DNA of 64,000 nt, taken from Anseranas semipalmata (Eukaryota > Chordata > Aves > Anseriformes > Anseranatidae). Of this stretch, positions 36,001-49,670 are shown in pieces. Numbering within the stretch: the first letter of the stretch is position 1; every line of letters starts with the position of its first letter. Made by a program: the position numbers and the translations under genes. The DNA lies in NCBI GenBank assembly GCA_013399115.1, contig VXAA01003156.1, positions 251 through 64,250 on the forward strand, written 5' to 3'. The notes beneath the pieces were generated by a model that saw only the letters and a program-made list of their open reading frames with translations, made no database searches and had not been told where the DNA came from.

Positions 36001-39000
36001 TTGTGTGAAAAATTTTAAGACAAGCAGGCTTTGGAGGAAAGATATGTAGCTCTCACGCACCATATTTGGTTCTTGCTAGATTTGGCTTATATTAGGAAAC
36101 GTGGCTATTTAGGGCAGAACCTGAAAAGAGCTGACTAGCAGTAGATGTTAACTTCACAGGATGTTACTGATTTGTGCATCTTAATGTCTCCATGTAAACT
36201 AGATCTGAAATTTCCTGTTTGTGGTTATCCAGATGGATAGCACAGTCAGGGTAGGTATTGCTAATGTAGTTTTACGCTTGGTAACACAGCTACATCTAGT
36301 AGAACTGCAGTGGCGTGTAGTTTTCACTGGTAGACCTGGAGTCCCTTTTGGAAACGTGGAGCTAAAGCTGCCACAGCTAAAGATTCCTGGTTAAAGTTCC
36401 TTGGGATACATCTACGCATCTGCAGTTCCACTACTGGCTTGCCCTGTAGACTGGTTCAAAAGCATAGAACAGAGGTTTGGGTAGGGTTCACAGGTGTCCA
36501 AGTTATGACCATTTACAAGTGGTTTTTCTGTGGCCTGCACCACTATTTCAAATCTGTGGAGCTCGTCTGGATCTCTGAGCAGCACTACCCTGCTGTCCGG
36601 TGAAGTGCCCCACAGTGATGCACTAATCCAACATCCAGGCATAAAGGTAGCAGAATGAGTTAAGTGCTCACCTAAAGCACGTGTGTTGCCTTGTCCTACG
36701 TAACTTTTGTATCTCAGTCCTGAAATTAGTCAAGCTGTACCTGCCTCTGCCGTTCTGGGTGCTGAGGTGCATGTAAATACTGCTGGGGAGGTATGTCATA
36801 GCATTGCTTGTTGACTTTGTATTGCAGGAAGCTGTTCATTAAATCACTCACCTGGAAGCAGAAAAGCAGGGTTGTATGAGAAAAGTAGCTGACTGATGAA
36901 GGACTATGAATTAGTCATATTTACTATAGGATGTCATATTTACAATAAGACGTGCTCCTGAGATAGGTGTCTGTGGGTGCTGTTCTCTCTGAACTGTGTG
37001 AAAGGTGCTGATGACTTGTTCATTTCCTCCCACCTCCTGTCATATGGACAGTTGTCTTATGATACTCAACTGTTTTCCACAACTATCTCACTGTGGTCAG
37101 TCTTGTGAACAGTCTACAATATTTGCCCTCAAAGATACCCTTGCATTGTCAGAGGCATACCCAGCAAAGACCATTAACATGTTAACTCCCCTTTTATCAA
37201 CCCTCCCATCTTTCCTATTTTTTCCTTGCCTGCTTCCCTCCTCTCCTCAGGTTTTGGTAATTGTGGCAATCACGTGGTTGTTTATATACTTTTCTGATCA
37301 GACAGGTGGGCAGCTGTGGATGTCATGTTGTGGCACTCCACAAGAATGGGGCAAAAAGGAAGGGTATCCTTTGCTTCTTTCCTGGCTGTATGTTAAGTGC
37401 TGCTGACTGGGGGTGTGAGCCGCCAATGTATCCACAGTAGAGACTGACTATAGGAGTGAGGGGATCAAAACTTGCAAGCCTAGAAGGTACCTTTCACCTT
37501 GCTTTGTAAGGCCAAATTATCCTCCTATACCAAATTATAGAACTGCAGTTTAAAAAAAAAAAAAAGTGTGAAAGTTTGGAGCAGTTAAGGTTTCCTGTGC
37601 ATCTTCTTTTCTATCTGTCTGAGCATTTCTATCTGATGAAAATTCTGCAGGCAGACAGCGCAGTTCTGTAAAATAGGTATAGTGAGGATTCTTACTGCTG
37701 TTTTATAACTGCTGAAGTAGAGGTAGAGCTCAGAAATGACAGAAATGGCTCATCTTGCCAGCTGAAAGGGCTGAAAACTCGGGAACACCAAAGCTTTTGC
37801 CCCAGTAGTGTACTTCCTCTCAGTTAGAAACCAGTATGCACAGAAGGACTGAAGAAACTGTCACATTGTCCAGTCTTGAATTATTTAATAAAATCAACCA
37901 AAAATTGTGATTAAAAATATATAAACAGCTTACCTTTATAACTTCTAGGTATTTCAGAAACCACTCAACCAGTTATGGCTGCAAGTTCCTGTTTATTGTT
38001 TCCCATGGGCAAAAGACATAGCCCAGGGGTGTGTAATCTTGACAGCTAACAGTAATTTTGAAAACATACTGTGGCATTACCCTATATTGTGCTTGTTGCA
38101 CTACATTTTAAAAGTAAGTAATGCAGCGTGTTATAGGAAGAGACCAGCATTTCATTTTTGTTACTAATGTATGAATGTTACTTAAATAATTTGAAGAATT
38201 TCTAGAAAAATGGTAAACACTTTCCAGTGTTATGGTGTAGCTCGGTATCTGACTGGTCATTGGATTGATCTGGTCATTACAAATAGTGAGTCAAAACTTG
38301 TCCCTCGCTACACCCTCACAGCCCCACTGACGTCACGTTTGTGACCTTCGAACAGTCACATTTATAGCTACAAGTGAGGCAGTAGGAAACGTAAAGATGG
38401 TGGCATTGTATCCCTTGCAGAATCATTAGCTGTACTACTAAGAGCTCTGATCATAAGAGTACAATTAGTGGGAGGAAGCAGCAGTAATAGTCACAGCTGC
38501 CAAATAGGTTTCTGTGGTGCTTTTGGTCAACAAGGGCTTCATCTATTTTTTTTTTCAGTAGTGAAGATGGCCAAGAATTATCAGTCCCTTGAGATTTACT
38601 GGAAAGAAGGACATCCTGGTTTCCAGTCAACCTACTAAAATTGCTTTTAAAGTAGCATTTTTTGTCATTCTTAAGGAAAAATTGAAGTGTTTAAATGCTT
38701 CCTAGCTAGCAGGTCAGCTGTTGTTTTGCCCTTCTAAGAACAAGACACAAAATGAAACCCATGGCCATAAAACTGGCGTACACAGTTGAAACTGGGGGAG
38801 AAACCAACCTGCTGCTTTTGCTGCTCCCAGGTGTATGTGAGGGATGGAAGGAAAGCCAATGGCAGGGACTGGTGTAGCTGAGGGGGTATCTTCCCTTTGC
38901 TGCCAGCTGTAGCTGTCATCTTACCCCGATTGTTCCTTTAGAGGCAACCTCAGGAGCACTCACATCTGATTATCTGCAGCTCTGGTCATGACTCATTTCC

Positions 39001-40560
39001 AGCTGTACCCAAGCAATCAGCTGCTCTAGGTACCTGCCTACACATCACCTATACCAAAACCGACCCTACTGAGGCATGTAAGAAAAGGTCACCAGGCAAA
39101 AACTTAAAAGTTCTCCTCAATAGTCTCAAAATAAGATTCTGTAGCACATGGTCTAGACTAAAAATGACAAACATATTACCATTTGTGTGGGATACCTGAA
39201 GTATGTTGCTTACGGCTTTAACGTTCCTCCATGATGTAGCTATCCTATATGTGTACTGAGTCAAACACCGGTATGACACCACTATGATTTAAAGAGCGGA
39301 GACAAGTGTGTGAGGCAGGCACCAGCTCAGGATGCTCTGGGCTGTCGCTCCCTTACAGTTCTCACTACCTTTGTTTGCAGCGCTGCCTGTATCCTGTATG
39401 TATGAGCAGTATGAATAAATGGTTTAGCTGCAGCAGGAGGCACCAAAAGATTCAGTGATACTGCTTATAGGTCAGTGGGAAAACAGGATGTAAGTCGCAA
39501 GTCTTCTGAGTTCCACTTGAATGCTCTCCTTACAGGCATTTTCAGTGAACTTACGAGAACACTGAAATGCCCAGAGGGTGGTACGTGTGACTATTTGTGA
39601 TGTGTTTGGTTTAATTATTTCTGGTTTTAATGGCTGCATAGGGTTAAATCCCCTCAACTGTTAGTTTCTTTCAGAGAATATGAAGAAAAATAGCCTCCAC
39701 TGTTACAGACTATAGAGTAGTTCTGGAAAAAAATATAAAGAACAATAAACCCCCTTGAAATTAAGACCTTTTCAGGTGGTCGTATTTCTCTGAATTCCGT
39801 ATCAGCCTTTTCTTGGAAACTTTGGGCTTGTGATTTAATGTAAATGATAAATACTTGTGTTTTTGTTGTTGCATACTCCACGTTCTTTCACTGTGTTTGT
39901 CTTCATTTTGTAAATACAAGCTGCTACAGGAACACTTAATACTTATTAATTGGCAAAATATTTGTTTTTCATGAAGTTTAAAATAAAATGACTTGTTAGT
40001 CCAAAGTATACAGTGCTCCCCCAGCACTGGGGACATTGCATTCCCTCACGTGCCTGCTCTTGCTAATGGAGTTGAAGGAGTTCTGGGTCATTCATGGTAG
40101 ATTAGTTTGTGCGTGGAGTATAATTTTTAAGATTAAATAAGGGACCTCAATATGTGTGGTCTGTACTTACAATAAAAAAGCCAGCATAACTCATGGGTCA
40201 TGCTAAAAGGTGATTGAGCCCATGATGTGTATGGAATTACCTTGAGTATATTACAGGTGATGTGTTTTTTTTTTTTTAAATGTGGGCACTTCAGTTCATC
40301 CCTTTTAAAGTTTCTTGGTTCACACTCAAGTTTGATGAAAAATTGGACTTTAAGTATCTTAAGCTGACCACCAGAAAACATATCATATCAACTTTTCAGG
40401 TGATTTTTGAAAGCTGTTGCAATCTGTACATATTTTCTAGTTTTGGTCCTTCAAAAGGCCACAATAGAGTAGGATTTAGTTGTTTTAAGCATTTTAAAAA
40501 CGCACGGAAAGTCACGCTTTCAAAAAATTCACAATTCAACTAATACAGCATTCTTTGATA
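27081..40560. other. non-coding DNA, no gene recognised
   Basis: I scanned this for exons of the neighbours expected from mammalian synteny (CAMK2G, VCL) and for splice-flanked coding text and found none. The longest open frames (29230-29634 plus, 33371-33787 minus, 37005-37406 plus) are 133-138 codons, have no recognisable domain and are compatible with chance. A duplicated 'acagggtatcag' occurs at 33340-33351 and 33363-33374. A T-rich/A-rich low-complexity patch lies at about 35828-35875. A possible minus-strand MIR-like word ('ctgtaaaataggtatagtga') is near 37666. Confidence 0.5.
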
Positions 40561-40680
40561 GGAAGGCAAATGAGAAACTGAGGCATGGAAAATTCAGCTG
40601 GCTAGAGCAAGGTCATAAAACTGAAATCTGGAAAGAGAAATCTGTGGTAGTACCAGGAAGATTTCCCAAATCTTTTCCCA
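40561..40680 (+). repeat. MIR-like ancient SINE remnant
   Basis: 'gagaaactgaggcatggaaa' (40572-40591) followed by 'gctagagcaaggtcataaaa' (40611 on) and 'ctgaaatctgg' follows the MIR core order: 'gaaactgaggcacaga', 'tgcccaaggtcaca', then a block on the original value of the element's tRNA-derived core. Indels are small. The flanks are not recognisable. Confidence 0.55.
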
Positions 40681-41173
40681 AGTCGTTGCCATGTGAATAG
40701 CTCAGCTGCAAAGTCAACTCCTGTGCATCTCTGCTCTGTTGAAATGAACATTGCTCATAGACACATCCACCCCGCTAATGGATTTCAGGAGACATATATT
40801 GGAATATTGACAAATTGAGATCTCTAATCTTAAAGATGACGTGTCTATCAGAAATAGTCTTTGCTATGGTATGACATGGTGTTCATTTCTGTTCAGCAGT
40901 TTGCATTTGATTGTCCAATGTATTAATTCAGTTTGTCCGTTTGAGATGTTGGAGTCAACGAGGAGATGTTTACTTTCCACTGATGCATGGCATTGGTTTT
41001 CTATCTGGAATGTTTACTGGCTGCCAAAGATATATTTATATACTAGTTGTTTGGAGAGCACAATACTTGAGAAATGAAGCTTTATGCTTTTTTAAAAAAT
41101 ATGTATAAGTGGCAGTAGCAGTCCCACCTGCTGCTTCCCAGATTCAGCAATATTACCTGCCATTATCTCCTAG

Positions 41174-41211
41174 CTCCTATGATTAATATCTCCACCAGAT
41201 GAAAAGTTGGA
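41174..41211. repeat. 38-bp dispersed direct repeat, copy 1
   Basis: This matches 42801-42838 at 33 of 38 positions by eye. The core is 'accagatgaaaag' and the upstream part 'cctatgatta'. Sequence on either side does not match between the two copies. It may be a remnant of an unclassified repeat family. Confidence 0.65.
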
Positions 41212-42099
41212 GTGATGTTTGAAATCAGATCTGTTGGTACCGAAAACAGTTTCATGTGTGGAAGGCAAAGTTCAGCAGCTGGTAATGTAACTGCATTTAT
41301 CTGGTTGCTCTGAAATGACGAACACAATCTGTAATTTTAACTGTTCGTAATAAGGACTGCCAAAGAATGCAGATGTTAGAGTAACTAAGGCACATTCTGG
41401 TTTATGATGGTAGATGTGAGTCAGCAGCAAAAAAAACAAACCAAACCAAAACAAAACTCTTCTAGGATTCCTGTTCCTGAGCTGGAAAGATGAATCTGGA
41501 AATGGGTAAAGAACTTTTTCCTGCACATGAATCCCTATCATTACACCTTTAAACCTTTACAGAGTTCATGTAGCAAGCAAGTCTCGCATGCCAAGTATCC
41601 AAAAAGATAGAAGAATTTCAACAATTCTGCCATCAGTCACTCATTTCTATTTTGTTATGTCTTGCAAGGGAGGGAGGAAAGGCCACGGACTTGCTGTTCT
41701 TTCTCTTGCCCTCACAGCGTAGGCTGTGACTGAAGCTAAATTCACTTGGCTGAAGACTGCTTTTTCAGGCCTTAAGGACATAGCTAGTTGGAGTGTTAAT
41801 AGGGAATACGAAATGAACTCCAGGATGCTTTGCTTTCAGGGAGGAAAAAGGTAGTTCCCCAGACACCTAACAAGGACAATAGAAAGATAATTAGGAGATA
41901 GAAAGGATGTAGTTTTCCTGTGCTCTGCAAGCGTAAAGGCTCCTCACAGTCAGCAGGGAGTAAGAGGGGCACGTTGGAAGCAAGCAGATAGTGTCCTACT
42001 CGGACAAGGGAGGCTGCGATGGGGATGCTAGTGTGTGCTAGAAAGAGTAAAGAGGTATGTTTGGGGCCTCTTGGGAGGAAGAATAGTAGTTCAATTTTG

Positions 42100-42100
<1 letters not shown>

Positions 42101-42131
<31 letters not shown>
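42101..42131. repeat. T20-A11 homopolymer junction
   Basis: Twenty T are followed directly by eleven A, an uninterrupted palindromic AT block. It can fold back on itself and is likely variable in length between individuals and prone to sequencing error. Confidence 0.95.
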
Positions 42132-42637
42132 GCATCATTCTCGAGTCTGGATCAACATTCAGACATTTTGGACCATGGAAGTTGAGTGCTAAGTTTTATA
42201 ATCTTTGATTTCCTCAGAATGAGGCTGAACAATTTGAAAGCTATTACTTTCTTCACTGATGGAAATAGTGCTTACTCCCCTTCCACAAAGAATCGCTTGG
42301 TTCTGGTACCACTCATTAAAACCCATTTCCCTTTTCTTTCAGTGTTCTGCTGTCCATTTTTCTATCTAAGAAATATTGTCTTTAATGTCGAAGAGTAATG
42401 TAGCTAAAATAAAATAGAATAGGAGTGGGTTTAAATTCCCATGCGGTTCTGTATTTTCTGGAGTAACCCCTGTTTAGTGAGGGGGGAGCAACAGCATGAA
42501 TAGAAACAATGCATTGACACACATTGTATGCATTATCCTGCAATGAAGTGCTGAGCCCACTCATGTGGAGAATTGCATTCATCCCTAGGAAGATGAAAAG
42601 TAGATACTTCGTGTATCACTGTTCCCATTTCCAGAGC

Positions 42638-42655
42638 TTTTTTTTTTTTTTTTTT
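42638..42655. repeat. poly-T run (18)
   Basis: Eighteen uninterrupted T. No adjacent retrotransposon body was recognised, so it is treated as a simple homopolymer. Confidence 0.95.
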
Positions 42656-42800
42656 CTTCATTAAAAATCTGTAGAAATTCTGAATCAGACTTCCACTTCT
42701 CTGGAGACATTAATTTTAATGAGGAAGAGAAAAGAATAGGATATTGTTTGCTGTTTTGCTGATAAAGATACCTCTTCTTCCAACAGAGGTAAGGATATCC

Positions 42801-42838
42801 TTCCTACGATTACTATCTCTACCAGATGAAAAGCTGGA
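42801..42838. repeat. 38-bp dispersed direct repeat, copy 2
   Basis: This is the second copy of the repeat at 41174-41211, in the same orientation and about 1.6 kb away. Four of the five differences are transitions, as expected from ageing of an old duplicate. Confidence 0.65.
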
Positions 42839-44586
42839 CTAAATTTTTTTGAAGTAGGTTCACTTAATGCTCATAATTTTATTTTTTCCTTGTCCAGTAT
42901 TTCAGATCCCACATATTTCAAACAGAAGACTGCTTAACATTTATGTAAATTATACAGCCAGAAGTTCAGAAGATAAAATTGTCACACTTCTTGCATTAAC
43001 CTTTATGCTTATTTCATGTGAGCTCCTGAATGAGCTGGAATTCAGTGAGATTTATCATACAATTTTCTCACGTTCTTTAGAAAACTTCACTTCTGGCCTA
43101 GTTTATTATAGCAATCTTTACTTGGGATGCTTTGCAGATTAAGCACGATAGTTCTGTCAGCAAAATAAAATATATTAGTGTTCTTAACCTTCTTCATTCT
43201 AGCATAGTAGTACCTGCACAAGGACTTACGCTAGTATAGAAATGTCATTAAAAATTCCTACGTGCTGAGTATATTCCTAAGATATTTTAACACAGCCTGA
43301 AAATTTCATCTGAAATTTTGCAAAGTTAATATCTGTAAATCTTGCAGATATATTTCTGAGTTGCACACAATACTGATTCTCTTGCAGCTCACAGTGAAGA
43401 GTAGTGGACAAGTGCTCCTAAACTGGTGTATTTCATTAGCTTTTCTTCACTGAGAACAACACAGGATTTATGTATACTAAAACTCCTTGTTTTCTGAGAA
43501 TCATAGGTGCTAATTAAACTTGCAACACTTATTTGACACCCCAGGAAGGTTCTTATTAATGCTTAAGCATCATGTATCCCTCTTGCTTGGAGCTCTGTGT
43601 TCAGCACATGCAACAAACCTGTCTCTTCTCTTTAACAATATTGAAAGCCTGTATGCTTCACTGTCCGTATAAGGAACTAATTTGTAAGATTATTTTGTTG
43701 CTGACATGCACAAATAGATTCTGACACTCAGTCACACAGCTACGTCATGTTTACCTACCCAAAAACTTTCAAGGGGCAGATTTTTTTTTCTTCAATACAT
43801 GCATTAAAATCCTCATTTGAATTTATTATTTTCAGAATTATATGCAGAATTAATTTCTGAAGTTCAGTAATATGAATGGGAGGAAGAAGAAAAGTATTTA
43901 GAGCGTGTCCTTGCATGAATTTAATTTGATTTTTCATAGATGTTTAGATGTATAGTGAGGGTCTGCTGTGCAGTATCTTTTAGTACCAGTGTTTCTATTT
44001 ATGTCAAGAGATATGTACATTGAATCTTAAAGTGCAACTAATTTACAAATAGGCTTCATGACATGCCATATCCAGATAAGAGAATTGGTTATAATACCAT
44101 GTAAGTACAGCTTGGTAAGCAATCTTGCCCCATATTTGTGGGCCCAGTGATGATAAAAAATCATCAAGGTGCATAGAGGTGTGCCTCTTTTGGTAGTACT
44201 GGTGCCAGAGGAAGAACTAACTGGCAGTTTTCAGTCCAATTCTCAAAGAATTCAAAAAACAAAGTTTTACATGCATGAAATACTACATGAGTAAAATGTT
44301 AATTGATTTATTTGTACCAGCCTCAGGATCTGAAGAGTAAGGTTCTCCTTCATTGTACTTCTAAACATTTCAAATATACAGGAAACAGCACAGCTCTCCT
44401 GAAGCACGCTAGTATACCTCCTTAGAAGGATGTACCATAGTGCATCTTCTCAAGGGTCACCTTATCTCAACTTGAATCTACAAAAGAGGATAGTTCAGAT
44501 GCTTGCAACAGTATTAGCTGTCCCTTATTAACCATGTGACTCATTCCTCAGATCTAACATAGGCAACACTGTTTGCATATTCAGTA

Positions 44587-44622
44587 TTTTTGATGACAAG
44601 GAAGCTTTTTGATGACAAGGAA
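44587..44622. repeat. tandem duplication 'tttttgatgacaaggaa' (2 copies)
   Basis: The identical 17-base unit occurs at 44587-44603 and 44606-44622 with two bases between, giving a period of 19. Perfect identity suggests a recent slippage duplication. No function is evident. Confidence 0.9.
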
Positions 44623-47600
44623 CATTTTTAGGCATCTCTGTCCCTCTGCAAGTTTACTGATTGCCACAGCAGAGAAATAATTGCAATAGTGTGAGCGTGA
44701 AGACTGCCTAACCTCAGTCAGGTTTGCAATGTTTTTTTTCACACTGCTTCCTTTATTTACGCTATTGTAAATAAGTTTACGCAATTGTGACTTGACGCTA
44801 AGCCTAACTTGCTTTACATAACTGCGGGCTGCATTTCCAAAGTCGGATGTGGCTTAAGAAGCTTTTAAGACTGAGTATGACTATCAACCTTGTCGGGTCA
44901 TCTTTATTCATTTCCTCTGCAAAGATACTGCGTACCATACGTTGTAGGTCTCCTTCTATTATTTGCAGTCCAGTAATGACTGTTAATTACTGCCAGCCAA
45001 TTGTATGTTGTCTTTTCTTTGAATTTACATCATGGATTTTGTCTTATTTCCATACTCCTTTATGAACTTCAGGATTTTGTTCGTTTTTTTTGCATCTGGC
45101 CTGCCTTTTTAGTCACCCACTTCTATGGCATTGAAGTTTGGTTTATTTTGCAGCTGTGCTGTTTCAAAGAGCCATTGCATTGGTATGATAGGGTGGTATT
45201 TGATCCTGTATCCATGCTTTTTCAATTTCAGTTGATTCAAGTTCCTTTTAAAAGGAATTGGAGTGATTGCTTAAAAAACAAAGAAAAGAAAAAACACTGA
45301 AGCTTCAAAAACATTTGTCCCATGCCATTCCAAAGAATTACTTTGGCAAGGTTTGAAAAACCACTAGAGCCACACAGAATTCTCTGACAAATGAAATCAG
45401 TTAACTGGAATATAATTTACCATAGACAATAAGAGGGAAGAGATCATTACAAATAATTCAGGAGAATGGTTGATGTAAAGTCCAACAAGAGAATCTTGTG
45501 TCACCTTAGGTTTATTGGAATAGGCAAGTCTGTGACAGATTTGGTTTAGCCTAGTGGATCACAAGGTGTCAGAAAATAGGAAAGTTAGACAACTGCTGTG
45601 ATTGCAAATTAATCTTCTATGTCTATCTTCTGTATTAATTTTGGAGAAAGACCTGTCTTGGACCCGCTCCCTCCCTGTAATATATATATGAAAAATGAGC
45701 TATCAGAAAGAGTGGTGCCTGAACAAAGGAGTAGCTCAGGAAGAAGTACAGCTGTTAGAAGGTGAGCAGCAGCTGAAACTTCAGAATGAACTTCAATGTG
45801 AAGTACGGGAATGTTAAAAACAACGTTGTTTCTCCAGTAAAATTGCTGCTGTTGAAGAGGATCAGAATTAGTAATTATTGCTCCTGTGCTGAAAAATATT
45901 CTAAGGTTAACACAGACTATTGTATACCAAAAAAACCCTTACCTCTATTCCCAAGAATTATTTGAAGCTGTAGCTAGAACTAGAAAGACTGAAGACTGAA
46001 AGATGGTTTTCTGAGAGGATCGAAGAATAGAGTTTTTGCAAGGGTAAATCTTGCTTAGCTGAGAATTCCTTGAACGTGTCAGTAGAATGAGGAATGAATA
46101 TAAGCCAGATGACATAGTTTAATTTGTTAAAATTCTGATTTTAATATCCCAAGTAGGTTAAATAATCATGGGGTAAGAGCCAAAATATATTTGGAATCAA
46201 AGAAATTAATAGCATTAATTAAGGAAGTAATTCTCCCATAAATTATGAGTATATGGAGAAGGCTGTAAAGTTGTTTTCCTCACTGGTTTTAAAAGGTCAT
46301 ATTGATTATACAGCTCTTTCTCTTTTGTTTATTAAATACAGAGTGATAATTCGAAGCATCTTGTGTGGGATTCTAGTATTGCTTAATATAAATTTATGAT
46401 TATAACAACTTGAATGCCAGAGAAAAATGTGTTGAAGAGGACAAATGGAATTGAAGAGTGATTTGACATTGCAAATACCTTAACACACAAAAGCACAGTT
46501 GCTTGCAAGATTATATTCAGATAATTCTCAGGTATTTGTGAAAATAATGTGATATGTTCATACAACCAATGACTACATTCAAAGAGATCAGAATTGACTC
46601 AAATATATGCAAACCAAAAAGCTGGCAGTGTGATCACTAGGCCAACAAGACCTACTTTCAGTGGAGTCCATGTTTAACTGAGCTGTAATAGACTTCTGTA
46701 TGCAAAAGCATGGAATTTTCCTGGTAGACGTTACAATTAATACTATAAACCACCTAGTAAAGCTGTTTGTTCTCAGACACTAGTCACATACTGGTCGGAG
46801 ATGTTTCAGGCTAAGACTGTTCAGAAAGGCTTTTGTTTTGACAGGGCTATTTGGGAGTGCACTCTGGAAAGTTTAAGGTATGCTCTTAAGTCTGAGACAA
46901 ATCTGAATTTTACTACTTGGATTTCTGTAAGGGTAAAGCAACTTTTTCTTGCCTTATCAAATGAACTTGGGTTAAAGTTGATCTTAAGAGGCACAAAATG
47001 GCAAAAGACCTACTGTGCTGAAGCTGGCCAGCTTAGGAGCAGTGACCTGCCTTCAGCATATTTTATGCAAGTTAGCCAACAGAGTCTTCTGTTTCCTAAA
47101 TTCTGTTCAGGTTTTGTCTGAGTTTGCCCAAGAGTAATTTAAAGGAGTTTCATAAAAGAAGAGAAAAACCTCAGAGCCTGGCTTTTCTCCAGGATATAAT
47201 GCAGATGTGCAGTAGTTCACTCTGCAGTTTAAACAACTCTCCATGAGTCAATGTCCCCAGCATTGTTCTTGGCACCGTTTTCAGAACTGAGGTTGCTGGG
47301 CCCGTCCTGTGTAACCATCTCTGGTTTTCTGTGTTTTATTACTTTGGAGGCCTTGTTTAGAAAGCCATTCCCATTCAGCAATTAGTTTTGTAATATCCTT
47401 ACATTTAAGAGCATAGCCTATGTTTGAAATTTCTTGTATATTCACAAACTTCAATTGAACTGAAGAGGCAAATAGGAAAGTTCATTCAGTGTGGTTATTT
47501 CAGATGCAGAAAGGCATGTAAAGATGTCATATTACCACACCAGTATTTCATGTCTTGCAACAATCTTCATCAAATTAAATGAAGGATAACTGTCTTTTCA

Positions 47601-48674
47601 GACAGATGTTTCTAGATGGTAGAAAATCTTCCTGTGCTGGTGGTCTCTGTTGCCAGGCCGTGTGCCCAAGAGTGCCCCAGCTGCAGCGTTCCAGCCCGTT
47701 TTCCCTGTCTGAATGTAAGTTCTGCATTCCTTGCAATGCCAGACCTGCGTGCAGCTCGGTGCTTAGCAGATGGTGTGAGTGTCTCTGCTTCCTTTTTTTC
47801 TGCAGTGTGCTCTTTGCAGAATTATAATTGGCACGAGGTTCAACCCCTTAATACCGAACCCTGAGTCTGGTTGAGATTTTTATGTACTTTGTTTCTTGTT
47901 TTGAATCCTCAGCCAGCAAGTAGATGCTCCAACAAGCATCTTCATAATACCAGTACTTCCAGCTCTGAAAATAGATATTCAATTTCAGATATGCTAGTGT
48001 GGACAATGTAGTTATTGAACCTAAATAGCTCTTACCTCACACAAGTCACTGAAGCTCTTCCAGCAATGACAGCATCCGTGTTTACTAAATGAGAGAAAGT
48101 GAGGAGTGGTGCTTTTCCTGGCTTTCAGACCCTTTTGAGATTACATGACTATTGGAAGTATCTTGCCAATAAAACCAAGCTGAAACATTGCTGTAGTATT
48201 TTTAGTTTAAAAAGTTGTGTTTAATAGGAGTAGCTGCTATGCATTCTAGCCAATACACTATTTAGCCCATTCCCTATTTTTTGATGTATTGGCAAGGAAA
48301 AGACTGTTTTGGGTATATTTTAACATATTTGTTTTAGTGACTTTTCTTTGGTCATTACTTTAACTTTGCAGTATTCCCAGGAGTGAGGCATGGGGAAATT
48401 AGATAAACCTGTGCAGTCACAGCGAATTAAAAGGATGAACTATTTCCTGGGTATCTGCAAGCAGCGTGCCTTGCAGAACCTATGGGCTGCATAATGGTTT
48501 ACAGTGTTGGGCAAAGAATTAATTTCTGGAAGGAGTATAATTTCTTAGAAAGATTTGCAGTTAATGTGCCAAACACTTCTGCATTTCCATAAAAGGCATA
48601 ACACGTTATTTTTGTTGTTGGACAGAAGGAGCTTGTGTCAAAGATTAAAGAGGAAGAGAATCATTTGCTTGAGG

Positions 48675-48697
48675 TTTTTTTTTTTTTTTTTTTTTTT
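48675..48697. repeat. poly-T run (23)
   Basis: Twenty-three uninterrupted T. On the minus strand it would be a poly-A run, but no recognisable retroposed sequence lies beside it. Confidence 0.95.
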
Positions 48698-49079
48698 GCC
48701 ATGTTAGTATTCTTATGTTTCTGCATATCATAGCAGGAATTGACAACATTCACATCCGCATGGTCTTGTGAGAAGGAAGTTGTCTGAGAGGCAGAGGGTT
48801 GTATATCCTATTTCTAGATTTGTTTTCTTTTACAGTCTTCTTAAGCTGAGGGCTGATCCATCTAAAATACAATGCTCTGGTTTACTCTTTCTTCACTAAA
48901 ATATAAAACAAATCATACTCAAAGGGACTTTTGATTCATTACTCTGTCCAAAAGCAAGGTCACATTGTTCTACCTGCTTTAAAAAATAATAATTAAAAAA
49001 AAAACTAGATGGAGAGCATGTGTGCTCCTCATCAATTTATTCTAATGATAACTTGTATGGGAAGTGCTGCAACTGAAAT

Positions 49080-49670
49080 CCTTTACTGCTTGTCCTGTCT
49101 ACCACAGGCATTCAAGCATTTTAGTTCTACACTCCTCATGTGCTCATACTGCTGTTGCATCTCCTCTCCTGCCTTTTCCTGTGACTGATGCAGTTTGTCT
49201 GATCTCAGCTTACAGAGTTTCCTGAACCTTTGAATGCTTTGGTCGGTCTCCTTCTGTCTCTCAACAGCCCATGTCCTTGGCACCTAAAACTGCACCCGGT
49301 ATTTCAGCTGAAGCTTTTCCAGTGCTGAAGTAGATAGAGAGGAAGGATGATTTCATGCATTGTACAGGCCAAGCTCCAGTGCAATCACTTCAGTTCAATG
49401 CCTGCATTTTTCACAGCGGCATGATGTTGTTGACTCATCTTCAGCCAGTGAATGATTGTAGCCCTGAGATCTATTGCCATGGAACTGCTTCCTGGACAGC
49501 AGTACCCTACCCAACGCCATTTTCTCATTTAAGCTCATTGTCTTGAATTTGCCAAAAGATTTGCATTTTTTTTCCTGATTGTTGTTTAGTTTGCTAAAAT
49601 TACCTTGAGTTCTAAACTAATCTTCACCAGTATTGCAGTCCTGCATGTTAAATAATGATAATTTCTACTC
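49080..49670 (-). repeat. old CR1 LINE fragment (minus orientation)
   Basis: On the plus strand the order is 'gcacctaaaactgcacccgg', 'tatttcagctgaagc', 'ccagtgctgaagtagataga', 'gttgttgactcatcttcagc' and 'cattgtcttgaatttgcc'. This parallels the complement of ancestral amniote CR1: 'gcccagaactggacacaatactccag', 'cagtgccgagtagag', 'gttgactcatattcagc', 'ttgaatttcatc', in that order. Divergence is high, and the minus-strand open frame 49083-49283 lies inside the relic and is not a gene. Confidence 0.65.

Larger units (their letters stand above)
42840..49075. other. non-coding DNA, no gene recognised
   Basis: AT-rich, no supported exon. Open frames such as 44847-45300 and 46801-47121 (plus) have no recognisable domain. 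A 19-base-period duplication is listed separately, and a 23-base poly-T lies at 48675-48697. Around 48030-48070 a phrase resembling a minus-strand MIR ('cacaagtcactgaagctctt') is present, but too weak to call. Confidence 0.5.

Noticed and set aside
37660..37715. Possible minus-strand MIR fragment
   Set aside because: Only one phrase ('ctgtaaaataggtatagtga') resembles MIR and the rest does not follow.
49083..49283. Minus-strand frame with a Lys/Glu/Gln-rich, coiled-coil-like translation
   Set aside because: It lies inside a decayed CR1 relic, which explains its composition.
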